A stretch of DNA of 58,275 bases, from NCBI GenBank assembly GCA_024401745.1, contig JAKSKK010000011.1, forward strand, positions 1-58,275. Reading direction: 5' to 3'. Below are positions 8,267-17,071 of this stretch, piece after piece (the stretch's first letter is position 1; the number at the start of each line of letters is the position of its first letter). The translations under genes and the position numbers were made by a program. The notes beneath the pieces are model-generated. The model searched no databases, was not told the DNA's origin, and saw only the letters and a list, made by a program, of their open reading frames with translations. The stretch is from Bacteroidales bacterium (GTDB lineage Bacteria > Bacteroidota > Bacteroidia > Bacteroidales > UBA932).

Positions 8267-8996
8267 CGCCTTCTCCCTCCTCGATCCTGTACTTGTTGCG
8301 ATGTTCTCCACGTTCCGGCGCAGGCGCTCCCGCCACTACCAGCACGATCTCTCCTTTGGGTTCAGTCTGCTGGAAATGCTCCAGCACTTCGGCCAGCGTG
8401 CCGCGGCGGTGCTCTTCGTGCACCTTCGAAATCTCACGCGCCACGGAGCATTCCCTGTCGGGCCCGAATGCGGCGCTCATCTGCTCCAGCGTCTTTACAA
8501 GACGCCTCGGTGATTCATAGAAGATCATAGTTCTAGTTTCATTAGATAGGTTCTCGAGTATGGTCTGGCGGCCTTTCTTCTGCGGCAGGAATCCTTCGAA
8601 GCAGAAATGGTCGCAGGGGAGGCCGGAAGATACTATTGCAGGTATGCATGCTGTGGCGCCGGGCAGGGTCTGCACCGTGATTCCTTCCTTAGCGCACTCG
8701 CGTGCGAGGAAGAATCCGGGGTCGGAAATGCCTGGGGTCCCGGCATCCGAGATCAGCGCGACGTTCAGGCCGGCAAGTATGCGCTCCTTGATCATCGAGG
8801 CGGTCTGGTGCTCGTTGAACTTGTGATGTGCCTGCAACTTGCCGTGAATGTCGAAATGCTGGAGAAGGACGGAGGATGTGCGGGTGTCCTCGGCGAGGAT
8901 GAGGTCGGCCTCCTTGAGGACCTTTATGGCCCTGAACGTCATGTCGTCGAGATTTCCCACGGGAGTGGGGACTATGTAAAGCACACCTTGCGTCAT
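8241..8996 (-). CDS. rsmI: 16S rRNA (cytidine-1402 2'-O) methyltransferase
   Basis: Methylates the ribose of C1402 in the decoding centre using S-adenosylmethionine. The N terminus [19 protein letters not shown] is the RsmI signature. [12 protein letters not shown] and [16 protein letters not shown] form the cofactor and substrate pocket of the tetrapyrrole-methylase fold. The 251 residues are near the normal Bacteroidota length. The C-terminal tail is very acidic (glutamate and glycine rich), and its coding DNA overlaps the start of the helix-hairpin-helix gene. It is divergent from the thymidine kinase gene. Confidence 0.95.
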   Translation of the reverse strand: MTQGVLYIVPTPVGNLDDMTFRAIKVLKEADLILAEDTRTSSVLLQHFDIHGKLQAHHKFNEHQTASMIKERILAGLNVALISDAGTPGISDPGFFLARECAKEGITVQTLPGATACIPAIVSSGLPCDHFCFEGFLPQKKGRQTILENLSNETRTMIFYESPRRLVKTLEQMSAAFGPDRECSVAREISKVHEEHRRGTLAEVLEHFQQTEPKGEIVLVVAGAPAPERGEHRNKYRIEEGEGDEGEGAEE

Positions 8997-9018
8997 ACTC
9001 TATTAATTGCTATCTTTG
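8987..9018 (+). promoter_or_regulatory. Promoter of the thymidine kinase operon
   Basis: CTTG (8987-8990) and TATCTTTG (9011-9018) are 20 bases apart, matching the Bacteroidota pattern. The -33 part overlaps the first codons of rsmI. It leaves about 20 bases of leader before the ATG at 9045 and probably also serves the two downstream genes. Confidence 0.65.
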
Positions 9019-9044
9019 CATACTACTACGCAAATCTACAACAA

Positions 9045-9614
9045 ATGTTTTCAGAAAACAATAGAAGGTCAGGCTGCATAGAAGTCGTATGCGGCTCGAT
9101 GTTTTCCGGCAAGACCGAGGAACTTATCCGCCGTCTGCGCCGTGCCCAGTTCGCCAACCAGAAGATAGAGATATTCAAGCCCGCTGTCGACAACCGCTAT
9201 TCTGACGTCGAAGTGGTGTCTCACGACTTCCATAAGATCACTTCCAAGCCCATCTCAGACGCTGCGATGATGCTTGACGTGCCTGCCGACGTCGAGGTGG
9301 TGGGCATCGACGAGGCCCAGTTCTTCGGCGACAACCTGGTGGAGGTCTGCCAGGCCCTCGCAAACCGTGGTGTGCGCGTGATCGCCGCAGGTCTTGACAC
9401 CGACTATCTCGGCAAGCCTTTCGGCCCCATGCCCCGCCTGCTTGCAGTCGCAGAGGATGTGCAGAAGGTGCACGCCATCTGCGTGAAGTGCGGCAACCTT
9501 GCAAATCACTCTCACCGACTGAGCAAGAGCAAGGACCTCGTGGTGCTTGGTGAGAAGGACATATACGAGCCACTCTGCCGCGAGTGCTACAACAAGGCAG
9601 TTGCCGCAGAATAG
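9045..9614 (+). CDS. tdk: Thymidine kinase (type II, zinc-binding)
   Basis: Phosphorylates thymidine to dTMP in the salvage pathway. The 189 residues contain the P-loop [11 protein letters not shown] near the N terminus, the DEAQFF Walker B/active-site motif, and a C-terminal zinc-ribbon with two CxxC pairs (CVKCG and CREC), all typical of the TK1-like family. The ATG at 9045 follows the -7 box; the open frame reaching back to 8607 is the antisense of rsmI. It is the first gene of a unit with the GNAT-like protein (2-base gap) and the NlpC/P60 lipoprotein. Confidence 0.97.
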   Translation: MFSENNRRSGCIEVVCGSMFSGKTEELIRRLRRAQFANQKIEIFKPAVDNRYSDVEVVSHDFHKITSKPISDAAMMLDVPADVEVVGIDEAQFFGDNLVEVCQALANRGVRVIAAGLDTDYLGKPFGPMPRLLAVAEDVQKVHAICVKCGNLANHSHRLSKSKDLVVLGEKDIYEPLCRECYNKAVAAE

Positions 9615-9616
9615 CA

Positions 9617-10090
9617 GTGGACGGGCTCTCGGACATCTTTGCTCGGAATTGCGAGGTGCGCAGGATCGACAAGCCTGCGGCCTCGGCTTTTTTTGACCTC
9701 TACCACAGGCTTGGCAGCACCACATGCCGGTACAGGTACGGGCTGTTCGTCAGGAGGCGTACCGGCGCCGGCGAGCTGTCTCTCCCTGAAGGTACCATGG
9801 TGGCTGCGGCAGGCTTTTCCAACGCGCGCCGATGGCTCAAGGAGGGCACTGTCGTGAGCTCGTATGAATGGATCCGGTACGCATCCCTGCGCGGAGTGCG
9901 TGTGGTAGGTGGAATGGGCAAGCTGCTCGAAGCCTTCGTGGAGGAGGTGAAGCCCTCGGATGTGATGACATATGCCGACCTCAGCTGGCCTGACGGCGGC
10001 GAGAGCTACAGGAAACTGGGCTTTGTGCAGGAAGGCACGGTCGAACGTGGGGGAGCATTGAACATGAAATACAGGAAGAAGTTTCAGTGA
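9617..10090 (+). CDS. GNAT-like protein of unknown function
   Basis: About 157 residues from a GTG start 2 bases after tdk; an ATG at 9584 inside tdk is the alternative, but its first residues translate conserved tdk sequence. The segment [12 protein letters not shown], then [12 protein letters not shown] and the end of [10 protein letters not shown] have the order of an acetyltransferase-like (GNAT) fold: central beta strands, a glycine-rich pyrophosphate loop and a terminal xKLGF. I cannot name a substrate. The GTGA overlap with the next gene and the short gap to tdk indicate co-translation. Confidence 0.65.
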   Translation: MDGLSDIFARNCEVRRIDKPAASAFFDLYHRLGSTTCRYRYGLFVRRRTGAGELSLPEGTMVAAAGFSNARRWLKEGTVVSSYEWIRYASLRGVRVVGGMGKLLEAFVEEVKPSDVMTYADLSWPDGGESYRKLGFVQEGTVERGGALNMKYRKKFQ

Positions 10091-10980
10091 AAAGTATTAT
10101 CAGGATATCCGTTGCTGCGGCGCTGACCATTCTCCTCTGCGGAGGATGCGCCACATTGTCGCGCCTCATACCGGCGCTCGGCAACAGCGTCACCAGCGAT
10201 GTGGCTGCCATTGAAAGGCAGGCTCCTGCTGCAGCCAGGCCGGTGGTCATCACGGAGCCGGAGGCTCAGCCCGTCGAGGTCAGGACCGAGACTGCAGTGA
10301 CTGCGCCGGAGGAGCTGGAGCCGGAGGAGGAGCATGCTGCCCTCACTCCGCTGCAGAGGCGCCTCATCAAGACCGCCAAGGGCAAGCTGGGCAGCCGTTA
10401 TCAGTATGCTGCCAAGGGGCCGAACAGCTTCGACTGCTCGGGATTCACCATGTATGTGTTCGGGAAGGAAGGCATACGCCTCGTACCCGGCTCGATTTCT
10501 CAGTACAGCCTTGGCCGTGCCGTCAAGAAGCATGAGGCTCTGCATCCCTGCGACCTTGTGTTCTTCTCCGGAAGGAAGGTATCAGGTACCGTGGGCCATG
10601 TGGGAATGGTTATCGACTATGACCCCGAGACCGGCGAATTCACCTTCATCCATGCTTCCTGCAGCAATGGCGTGGAGATTCAGAAGTCATCGGCTGAATA
10701 CTATGCGAAGCGCTACATCGGGGCCCGGCGGATTCTTGATGATGGCGGCGACGGACTGGGAGAGACTGTTCCTGATGAGGACGTGATAGCGCAGAACACT
10801 GAAGTGGTCATCCCCGAGGCACCTCCTGAGCCTGAAAATCAGTGGCACACCGTCAAGTCGGGCGACACTCTATCCGGGATTGCGAAGAAATATCATACAA
10901 GCGTGGGCTCGCTGTGCAGCCTGAACGGCATCAAGGAGACCACTATTCTTCAGATAGGCCGGAAGCTGCGTGTAAAATAG
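10087..10980 (+). CDS. NlpC/P60 peptidoglycan endopeptidase lipoprotein with LysM domain
   Basis: A 297-residue cell-wall hydrolase. The N terminus is hydrophobic and ends in LLCGGC, so C21 is a probable lipidation site, although the cysteine at -3 is not a classical lipobox residue. A proline/glutamate-rich linker (about 45-85) leads to the NlpC/P60 domain (about 90-215), with catalytic C117 (FDCSGF), H171 (GHVGMV) and H189. A LysM module occupies about 250-296 ([18 protein letters not shown]), giving peptidoglycan binding. The GTG at 10087 overlaps the previous stop (GTGA). It probably cleaves D-Glu-diaminopimelate stem peptides in the periplasm. Confidence 0.9.
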   Translation: MKSIIRISVAAALTILLCGGCATLSRLIPALGNSVTSDVAAIERQAPAAARPVVITEPEAQPVEVRTETAVTAPEELEPEEEHAALTPLQRRLIKTAKGKLGSRYQYAAKGPNSFDCSGFTMYVFGKEGIRLVPGSISQYSLGRAVKKHEALHPCDLVFFSGRKVSGTVGHVGMVIDYDPETGEFTFIHASCSNGVEIQKSSAEYYAKRYIGARRILDDGGDGLGETVPDEDVIAQNTEVVIPEAPPEPENQWHTVKSGDTLSGIAKKYHTSVGSLCSLNGIKETTILQIGRKLRVK

Positions 10981-10988
10981 GAAGGATG

Positions 10989-11444
10989 CTAGCAGATCTC
11001 GTCTGCAATGTCCTTGACTTCATCGTAGCCGTATCCACGGCCAAGTGCGAATTTCAGAAGCTTGAGCTTTCCCTGCGGGTCATCCTGCAGGGATTTCCAT
11101 TTCTGCTCCATCAGGCGGCGGAGCTTGTCGTTTGCCTTCTCGGGCTCGATCTCCTCGAGTGCGGCGTCGATGGTCGCCCTGTCTATCTTCTTGGCTCCCA
11201 GGGCGAAACGTATCTTTATCGGACCCCAGCCAGTGAGTGAGGCCTTCTCCCTTGCGAAGGCTGACGCGTAGCGCAGGTCGGATACGAAGGAGTTCTTTAC
11301 CAGCGAATCGACTATTTCACGGACGGCCTCAGTGTCGCCCTCCATTGCCTTGGCTGCCTTTACTGTGATATCTGAAACGCAGTACTCCCTCTTTGCGCAC
11401 TGCGCTTCGAGGCGGGAGAGAACTTTCTTTGCCTTTTCGTCCAT
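10989..11444 (-). CDS. recX: RecX-family regulatory protein
   Basis: RecX proteins bind RecA filaments and modulate their activity. The 151 residues consist of three-helix repeats typical of the family: LSRLEAQCAKREYC at the start, then LVKNSFVSDLRYASAFAR and GPIKIRFALGAKKI. The start MDEKAKKVLSRLE fits the family. recA itself is 2 kb away on the other strand. Its 5' end overlaps by 85 bases the 3' end of the upstream C26 hydrolase gene, which is unusually long for a same-strand overlap. Confidence 0.9.
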   Translation of the reverse strand: MDEKAKKVLSRLEAQCAKREYCVSDITVKAAKAMEGDTEAVREIVDSLVKNSFVSDLRYASAFAREKASLTGWGPIKIRFALGAKKIDRATIDAALEEIEPEKANDKLRRLMEQKWKSLQDDPQGKLKLLKFALGRGYGYDEVKDIADEIC

Positions 11445-12223
11445 GATGATGTTCTGTTATTTCCTTTATGCATCCTGCTCCGGGACTCGCTGACGAATTC
11501 CTCGAATATGGGCAGGAACCTTGAGTCTCCTTTGCTGACGAAGCCCTCGGGGTGGAACTGTACGCAGAGTATTCCATCGCCTTCATAGCCCTCGACCACT
11601 CCGTCTGCGGCACGGGCGCTTACCGTCAGTCCGTCGGCAATCTGCTTCACCGCCTGATGGTGGAAGCTGTTGACCTTGATGGAGTCAGCCTTCAGCAGTG
11701 AATGGAGCTGCGTGCCTTTTTCTATGTACACCCAGTGCGTACCTGTGCTGGCAGGCTCTTCCTGCCTGTGGGACACCGCTGTGCCGACCTGCGAGGGCAG
11801 GTCCTGCCATAGCGATCCGCCGTAGGATACGTTCACGGCCTGCTCGCCGCGGCAGATTCCGAGGACGGGAAGCCCGCGTTTCCTGGCAGCGGCAATCAGC
11901 AGCATGTCGGTCGTGTCGCGGGGCGCATTGATGCTTACCGTCGAGTTGAATATCTCCTCACCGTAGTAGGCCGGTGCGACGTCTTCTCCGCCTGTCATGA
12001 GCAGACCATCGACCCTTGCGATGACTGCGTCAGCCATTTCCTCGTCGGCTACCATGGGGAGGACCAGCGGAATCCCTCCGGCCCGCTCGATGGAGATGAG
12101 ATAGCTGCTGTTGACGGATATCTTTCCATTTGAGAAGGAAGGGGAGACGCCTATGACGGGCTTCCCGGCTCTTGCGCTGAGCGTCAGGAGGACGAGCAGC
12201 ATCAGTGTGACGATTCTTTTCAT
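11360..12223 (-). CDS. Peptidase C26 / gamma-glutamyl-GABA hydrolase-like protein, exported
   Basis: A 287-residue class I glutamine amidotransferase-like hydrolase with a signal peptide (about residues 1-19, ending LSARA). The catalytic triad is visible: C124 in LGICRGEQ, and H224 with E226 in QFHPEG. Relatives hydrolyse gamma-glutamyl amides such as gamma-glutamyl-GABA or folate polyglutamates; the export signal suggests a periplasmic role. The normal domain ends near EEFVSESR. The last roughly 28 residues are basic and translate the first codons of recX out of frame, which suggests a lost stop codon or a small frameshift. Confidence 0.85.
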   Translation of the reverse strand: MKRIVTLMLLVLLTLSARAGKPVIGVSPSFSNGKISVNSSYLISIERAGGIPLVLPMVADEEMADAVIARVDGLLMTGGEDVAPAYYGEEIFNSTVSINAPRDTTDMLLIAAARKRGLPVLGICRGEQAVNVSYGGSLWQDLPSQVGTAVSHRQEEPASTGTHWVYIEKGTQLHSLLKADSIKVNSFHHQAVKQIADGLTVSARAADGVVEGYEGDGILCVQFHPEGFVSKGDSRFLPIFEEFVSESRSRMHKGNNRTSSWTKRQRKFSPASKRSAQRGSTAFQISQ

Positions 12224-12244
12224 AGCCTGGGCAGATATGGACGT

Positions 12245-13267
12245 TTACTGTTTCTCAGCGTGCTTTCCGGCAAGCATGCCGCATGCGGCGAGGATGTCCT
12301 CTCCGCGTGAGGCCCTGATGGTGCAGGTGACTCCGTGGGCGTTCAGCCTGTCGCGGAAGGCCTGCATCGCAAAGTCGGAGGCGCATTCGTAGGGGAAGTC
12401 GGGGATGCGGTGGAACCTGATGAGGTTGACGCGGCACTCCAGGCCAGAGAGCATCCTGATGAGGGCGTCGGCGTGGCGCTTGTCGTCGTTGAAGCCGGCG
12501 AACATGGTGTATTCGAAGCTGACGCGGCGCTGGGCCGTCCAGTCGTACTGCTTGATTAGGGCGAGGACCTCCTTGATGGGGTAGCCTTTCTGGACGGGCA
12601 TCATCTGCAGGCGCTCGTCGGGGAAGGGGTTGTGGAGGCTGACGGCAAGGTGGCAGCGCTGCTCGTCGAGGAAGCGCTGCAAAGTAGGGATGATTCCTAT
12701 GGTGCTGACTGTGATGCGTTTGGGACTCCAGCCGAATCCCCAGTCGGCGGTCAGGACCTCGATTGCCTTGCTGACTGCGTCGTAGTTGTCGAGAGGCTCA
12801 CCCATGCCCATGAACACGGTGTTGGTGAGCTCGGAGGCTTCGTCGATGCTGAGGAACTGGTTGAGTATGTCGGCGGCATCGAGGTTGCCGTGCCAGCCCT
12901 GGCGGCCGGTCATGCAGAACTTGCAGCCCATCTTGCAGCCGGCTTGCGAACTGACGCAGAGTGTTTTCCTGTCCAAATCAGGAATCATAACGGCCTCTAC
13001 GGCGTTGCCGCCGGCAACGCCGTAGAGGTATTTCTTTGTACCATCGCTCGAACTTGCCAGTCCGATATAGGGTGACGTGCCCAGGTCGTACTTTTCCTGC
13101 AGGCGAGCCTTCGCTTCCTTGCCGATGTTGACCATCTGATCCCAGCTTGAGGCACGCTTGGAATAGAGCCATCCGGCGAGCTGATTGCCCACGAAAGGCT
13201 TGAGCCCGCAGCTCGCTGCAGCCTGCCTTAGCTGCTCAGGATTCATTCCCAATAACTTTTCTTTCAT
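12245..13267 (-). CDS. rlmN: Dual-specificity 23S rRNA A2503 / tRNA A37 C2-methyltransferase
   Basis: Radical SAM enzyme that installs 2-methyladenosine at A2503 of 23S rRNA and A37 of some tRNAs. The 340 residues include the cluster motif CKMGCKFC (CxxxCxxC), the family stretch CVSSQAGC before it, GMGEPLDN, and near the C terminus CTIRASRGEDILAACG with the conserved catalytic cysteine. The ATG at 13267 lies 5 bases after a TAAATTTG box. A perfect 16-bp inverted repeat (12994-13028) lies inside the gene without altering the family alignment length. It is divergent from recA. Confidence 0.97.
   Translation of the reverse strand: MKEKLLGMNPEQLRQAAASCGLKPFVGNQLAGWLYSKRASSWDQMVNIGKEAKARLQEKYDLGTSPYIGLASSSDGTKKYLYGVAGGNAVEAVMIPDLDRKTLCVSSQAGCKMGCKFCMTGRQGWHGNLDAADILNQFLSIDEASELTNTVFMGMGEPLDNYDAVSKAIEVLTADWGFGWSPKRITVSTIGIIPTLQRFLDEQRCHLAVSLHNPFPDERLQMMPVQKGYPIKEVLALIKQYDWTAQRRVSFEYTMFAGFNDDKRHADALIRMLSGLECRVNLIRFHRIPDFPYECASDFAMQAFRDRLNAHGVTCTIRASRGEDILAACGMLAGKHAEKQ
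12994..13028. repeat. Perfect 16-bp inverted repeat with a 3-base loop inside rlmN
   Basis: The arm CCTCTACGGCGTTGCC (12994-13009) is followed by GCC and its exact reverse complement (13013-13028). The next bases out (12993 and 13029) do not pair. It encodes the segment around LYGVAGGNAVE in frame. There is no T tract and it is deep inside the gene, so it is not a terminator for rlmN. Confidence 0.95.
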
Positions 13268-13272
13268 CGGTA

Positions 13273-13280
13273 CAAATTTA
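13273..13280 (-). promoter_or_regulatory. -7 element TAAATTTG, 5 bases before rlmN
   Basis: An exact TAnnTTTG match on the minus strand, ending 5 bases before the rlmN ATG at 13267. It predicts a near-leaderless rlmN transcript. Confidence 0.55.
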
Positions 13281-13293
13281 AGGATTTTTATCG

Positions 13294-13301
13294 TATATTT
13301 G
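13294..13301 (+). promoter_or_regulatory. -7 element TATATTTG upstream of recA
   Basis: An exact TAnnTTTG match 57 bases upstream of the recA ATG. No good -33 box at 19-21 bases; no SOS-box-like palindrome was recognised nearby. Confidence 0.55.
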
Positions 13302-13358
13302 TATTCATCCCTAACTGGGTAAGACTATAAAAACTAACAACTAATCCATCAATTCATT

Positions 13359-14384
13359 ATGGCTAAGGAAGCTGAAGTAAAGCTTGATGTCAATGCCGCA
13401 AAACTCAAGGCATTGCAGGCTACGATCGACAAGATTGAGAAAGATTATGGGAAAGGCACGATCATGAAGTTGGGAGATCAGCCACAATGGGACGTTCAGG
13501 TGATTCCTAGCGGCTCGGTTGCGCTTGACCACGCACTCGGTATCGGCGGATATCCGAGGGGCCGTATCATCGAGATATATGGTCCGGAGTCCAGCGGTAA
13601 GACCACGCTTGCCATCCATGCCATCGCAGAAGCCCAGAAGCAGGGCGGAATAGCTGCGATGATCGACGCAGAGCACGCATTTGACCGCACATACGCGCAG
13701 GCTCTCGGCGTGAACCTCGACACACTGCTCATCTCACAGCCCGACAACGGCGAGCAGGCACTCGAGATTGCTGACAATCTCATCCGCAGCGGCGCCATCG
13801 ACATAGTCGTCATCGACTCCGTTGCAGCACTTACCCCCAAGGCAGAGATCGAGGGCGAGATGGGCGACAACAAAGTCGGCCTTCAGGCCCGCCTCATGAG
13901 CCAGGCGCTCCGCAAGCTCACTGCCAACATCTCCAAGACCAACACCTGCTGCATCTTCATCAACCAGCTTCGTGAGAAGATAGGCATCATGTTCGGCAAC
14001 CCCGAGACCACAACAGGCGGCAACGCCCTCAAGTTCTATGCTTCAGTGCGCATCGACGTGCGCCGCACCACCCAGCTCAAGGACGGTGACGAGGCAACGG
14101 GCAACCGCGTCCGCGTGAAGGTCGTGAAGAACAAGATGGCACCTCCTTTCAAGAAGGCCGAGTTTGACATCGTCTATGGCGAGGGTATCTCTCACGTGGG
14201 CGAGATCATCGACCTTGCAGTGGAGATGGACATCATCCACAAGAGCGGCAGCTGGTTCAGCTACAACGGTGAAAAATTAGCTCAGGGCCGTGACGCAGCT
14301 AAGCAAGTGCTGGCCGACAACCCTGAGTTCTGTGCTGAGGTCGAGTCAAAGATCCGTGAGGCCCTCAAGGCCGTCAAGGACTAG
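13359..14384 (+). CDS. recA: Recombinase RecA
   Basis: ATP-dependent strand-exchange protein of homologous recombination and SOS induction. The 341 residues contain the P-loop GPESSGKTT, the Walker B run VVIDSVAAL, loop L1/L2 sequence [19 protein letters not shown] and the basic C-terminal region. The start [15 protein letters not shown] is usual for Bacteroidota. It has its own promoter region divergent from rlmN, and ends 3 bases from the convergent pdxA gene. Confidence 0.99.
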   Translation: MAKEAEVKLDVNAAKLKALQATIDKIEKDYGKGTIMKLGDQPQWDVQVIPSGSVALDHALGIGGYPRGRIIEIYGPESSGKTTLAIHAIAEAQKQGGIAAMIDAEHAFDRTYAQALGVNLDTLLISQPDNGEQALEIADNLIRSGAIDIVVIDSVAALTPKAEIEGEMGDNKVGLQARLMSQALRKLTANISKTNTCCIFINQLREKIGIMFGNPETTTGGNALKFYASVRIDVRRTTQLKDGDEATGNRVRVKVVKNKMAPPFKKAEFDIVYGEGISHVGEIIDLAVEMDIIHKSGSWFSYNGEKLAQGRDAAKQVLADNPEFCAEVESKIREALKAVKD

Positions 14385-14387
14385 GCT

Positions 14388-15473
14388 CTACGCTATCTGA
14401 GGCTTTCCAGAGCGCTCGCGGTGATCTTCCCGCGGGCGTTCTTCCATTTTACCGTCCTGGAGTTCCTGCCACTTGATGCGGTTGTAGAAGATGTCGATGG
14501 CTGCGAAGATGGCAGCGCGCATCGAGCGGGGATCGGCCTCGTCGCGGCCGGCCATCTCGAATGCGGTTCCGTGGTCGGGAGAGGTCCTGACTATGGGAAG
14601 GCCGGCGGTGTAGTTCACACCGTCCTCGAACGACAGGGCCTTGAAGGGTGCGAGTCCCTGGTCATGGTACATGGCGAGCGTCGCGTCGAATGCCTCATAG
14701 TGCCCGAGCCCGAAGTATCCGTCGGGAGAGAAGGGACCGAATGCGAGTATGCCTTCCTCCGATGCCTTCTTGATGGCGGGGATGATGATGTCCTGCTCCT
14801 CAGAGCCCAGCAGACCGCCGTCGCCGCTGTGGGGGTTGAGGCTCAGTACGCCTATGCGGGGGTGAGCTATGCAGAAGTCCTTCTGGAGAGATTCGTTCAT
14901 CAGGCGGAGCTTGCTGAGGATCTTCTCCTCGGTGATCTGGCCGGGAACTTCCTTGAGGGGAATGTGTCCGGTGACCACGCCCAGCTTGAGGCGGGAGCTG
15001 ATCATGAACATGGTGACGTCCTTGGCGCCGAAGGCGTGCTGGATGTACTCGGTGTGTCCGGGGAATCCGAAGCCCTCTCCGCTCATGGCCTTCTTGTTGA
15101 TGGGGCCCGTGACAAGCACGTCGATGTCTCCGTTCTTGAGGTCGCGCACTGCGGTGTCGAGCGAAGTGATGGCGGCCTTGGCCGAATCGGGAGTGGCCTT
15201 GCCGGGCTCGGCATACGCGTTGTCGGGCAGCACGTTCACTATGTTGATGCGCTTTGCATGCGCGTCCCTGGCACTGGCTATGGCGTTCGTGTCCATCTGC
15301 TCTATTTCGGGGATGGACTTGCGGTAGAAGCTGAATATCTTCGACGATCCGTACACTACGGGGGTGAACATATCGAGTATGCGGGGGTCGCTCAAAGCCT
15401 TGATTATGACTTCATAGCCGATTCCGTTGGAGTCGCCCTGGGTGATTCCCACTATTAACTTGTCTTTCTGCAT
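14388..15473 (-). CDS. pdxA: 4-hydroxythreonine-4-phosphate dehydrogenase
   Basis: Oxidises 4-phosphohydroxy-L-threonine in DXP-dependent pyridoxal phosphate synthesis. The 361 residues begin VGITQGDSNGIGYEV, the family N terminus. Metal and substrate ligands are visible in FPGHTEYIQH, LSLNPHSGDGGLLG, MYHDQGLAPFKAL and the RTSPDHGTAFE run. The last 20 residues (charged, after KWQELQDG) extend beyond the family core. It follows rnhA with a 2-base gap on the same strand, so both probably share the promoter at 15975. Confidence 0.96.
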   Translation of the reverse strand: MQKDKLIVGITQGDSNGIGYEVIIKALSDPRILDMFTPVVYGSSKIFSFYRKSIPEIEQMDTNAIASARDAHAKRINIVNVLPDNAYAEPGKATPDSAKAAITSLDTAVRDLKNGDIDVLVTGPINKKAMSGEGFGFPGHTEYIQHAFGAKDVTMFMISSRLKLGVVTGHIPLKEVPGQITEEKILSKLRLMNESLQKDFCIAHPRIGVLSLNPHSGDGGLLGSEEQDIIIPAIKKASEEGILAFGPFSPDGYFGLGHYEAFDATLAMYHDQGLAPFKALSFEDGVNYTAGLPIVRTSPDHGTAFEMAGRDEADPRSMRAAIFAAIDIFYNRIKWQELQDGKMEERPREDHRERSGKPQIA

Positions 15474-15475
15474 AT

Positions 15476-15967
15476 CTAGAATAAATTGTTTTCTGTTGTC
15501 GTGTTCTCGTCAATGTAACCGCTGTCCTGGGGGAGGCCAGGCTGCGAATATGCGGCCACTGCCAGGGCGTCGCATCTCTCGTTCTCAGGATGGCCAGCGT
15601 GCCCCTTGAGCCAGTGGAAGGTCACATTGTGGGCCTTGTAAAGCGGCAGGAACTCCTGCCAGAGGTCGGGGTTCTTGACCTTCTTCCAGTTCTTCAGCAC
15701 CCATCTGTCAAGCCAGCCTTCGGTTATGGCCTTCACCACATACTGGGAGTCGCTCCAGACCTCCACGTCGGCACGCTCCCATCTGATGGCCTGCAGACCC
15801 TTGATGACGGCCAGCAGCTCCATCCGGTTGTTGGTGGTATGCGCGAATCCGCCTGACATCTCCTTGCTGAGGCCGGCGCATTTCAATATGGCCGCCCAGC
15901 CTCCGGGACCAGGGTTGCCGCTGGCTGCTCCGTCGGTGTATAGGTATATTTTCGGGCGTGTGTCCAT
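15476..15967 (-). CDS. rnhA: Ribonuclease HI
   Basis: Degrades the RNA strand of RNA-DNA hybrids. The 163 residues carry the acidic active site: the first aspartate in YLYTDGAASGNPGPGG, the glutamate in NNRMELLAVIKGL, the aspartate in VEVWSDSQYVV, and the late HAGHPENERCDALA with the final aspartate. The ATG at 15967 is 7 bases after TAAATTTG. It is divergent from the DAHP synthase gene and leads pdxA. Confidence 0.96.
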   Translation of the reverse strand: MDTRPKIYLYTDGAASGNPGPGGWAAILKCAGLSKEMSGGFAHTTNNRMELLAVIKGLQAIRWERADVEVWSDSQYVVKAITEGWLDRWVLKNWKKVKNPDLWQEFLPLYKAHNVTFHWLKGHAGHPENERCDALAVAAYSQPGLPQDSGYIDENTTTENNLF

Positions 15968-15974
15968 ATCAACG

Positions 15975-15982
15975 CAAATTTA
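15975..15982 (-). promoter_or_regulatory. -7 element TAAATTTG, 7 bases before rnhA
   Basis: An exact TAnnTTTG match on the minus strand ending 7 bases before the ATG at 15967. It is only 12 bases from the divergent element of the next gene. Confidence 0.55.
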
Positions 15983-15994
15983 GCGATTTTTTGG

Positions 15995-16002
15995 TATATT
16001 TG
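15995..16002 (+). promoter_or_regulatory. -7 element TATATTTG, 7 bases before the DAHP synthase gene
   Basis: An exact TAnnTTTG match ending 7 bases before the ATG at 16010. It likely drives the three-gene unit DAHP synthase/chorismate mutase, glutamine synthetase, UpxY-like. Confidence 0.55.
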
Positions 16003-16009
16003 CATTTGA

Positions 16010-17071
16010 ATGGACAGCAAAAAAATACCGTACGTCATATCTGGCCCGTGCAGCGCGGAGACCGAGTCTCAGGTGCTTGAAACTGCGCGTGGGCTCAGCG
16101 CCATCGGCGTGAAGCTGTTCCGTGCCGGACTGTGGAAGCCTCGCACCCGCCCCGGGAACTTCGAGGGTGTGGGCGAGTGCGGCCTTGCCTGGCTGCAGCG
16201 CGTCCGCGACGAACTTGGCATGCGCGTGTGCACCGAGGTTGCAAGCGCCTCGCACGTCGAGGCCTGCCTGAAGGCCGGGCTTGACATGGTCTGGATAGGC
16301 GCCCGCACAAGCACCAATCCCTTTCTTGTCCAGGAACTTGCCGATGCTCTTTCGGGAACCGGTGTCTTTGTCCTGGTCAAGAATCCCATCAATGCCGACA
16401 TGGGCCTGTGGATAGGAGCGATAGAGAGGCTGCAGCGCAGGGGCCTGGATGACTTCGGCCTGATTCACAGGGGATTCTCGTCGTTCGAGAGCATGCGCTA
16501 CCGCAATTCTCCGCAGTGGCAGATGGCCGCCGAGATGCGCCGCCTGTACCCTGGCGTGCCTTTCCTGTGCGATCCCAGCCACATGGGTGGCAGCGTGGAA
16601 TACATCCCGGAACTCTCGCAGCGCGCGCTTGACCTTGGCCTTGACGGCCTGATGATAGAGTCGCACTGCTGCCCTTCATGCGCCCTGAGCGACGCTAAGC
16701 AGCAGGTGACCCCCGAGGAACTCGGCCGTATGCTTGCGCAGATGTGCACGCGCGAGTCTTCGTCTACCAACCCCGCTTTCGAGCGTGCGGTCGCAGAGCA
16801 GCGTGCAAGGATAGACACCATCGACGAGAACCTGGTCCGCCTGCTGGCTTCCAGAATGGAGGTGAGCCGCGAGATCGGCCGTCTCAAGAAGGAGAACAAC
16901 GTGGCCGTGCTCCAGCTCAGCCGCTGGGACGGCGTGCTCGATGCCGCCATACGAGAAGGTCAGACGCTGGGCATGGACCCCGCCTTCGTCCGCGACGTCT
17001 TCAATGCCATACACGCAGCATCGATAGCTGAACAGAATTCAATTCTTCAAAACAATGATAGCAAAAACTAA
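16010..17071 (+). CDS. Bifunctional DAHP synthase / chorismate mutase
   Basis: Catalyses the first step of the shikimate pathway (phosphoenolpyruvate plus erythrose 4-phosphate) and, through the fused domain, conversion of chorismate to prephenate. Residues 1-255 form the DAHP synthase barrel: YVISGPCSAETESQ, RAGLWKPRTRPGNFEGVG, WIGARTSTNP, PFLCDPSHMGG and LMIESHCCP. Residues about 262-345 are an AroQ-type chorismate mutase (RARIDTIDENLVRLLASRME). The 353-residue fusion is characteristic of Bacteroidota. The chorismate mutase may also mediate feedback control. Its 3' end overlaps the glutamine synthetase start by 17 bases. Confidence 0.95.
   Translation: MDSKKIPYVISGPCSAETESQVLETARGLSAIGVKLFRAGLWKPRTRPGNFEGVGECGLAWLQRVRDELGMRVCTEVASASHVEACLKAGLDMVWIGARTSTNPFLVQELADALSGTGVFVLVKNPINADMGLWIGAIERLQRRGLDDFGLIHRGFSSFESMRYRNSPQWQMAAEMRRLYPGVPFLCDPSHMGGSVEYIPELSQRALDLGLDGLMIESHCCPSCALSDAKQQVTPEELGRMLAQMCTRESSSTNPAFERAVAEQRARIDTIDENLVRLLASRMEVSREIGRLKKENNVAVLQLSRWDGVLDAAIREGQTLGMDPAFVRDVFNAIHAASIAEQNSILQNNDSKN

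Noticed and set aside
12994-13028. Terminator inside rlmN
   Set aside because: The hairpin has no T tract and the reading frame continues with essential downstream motifs.
14421-15458. Long plus-strand open frame (345 codons) opposite pdxA
   Set aside because: It is the antisense of a well-supported pdxA gene; its sequence has no motif and its codon pattern mirrors the real gene.
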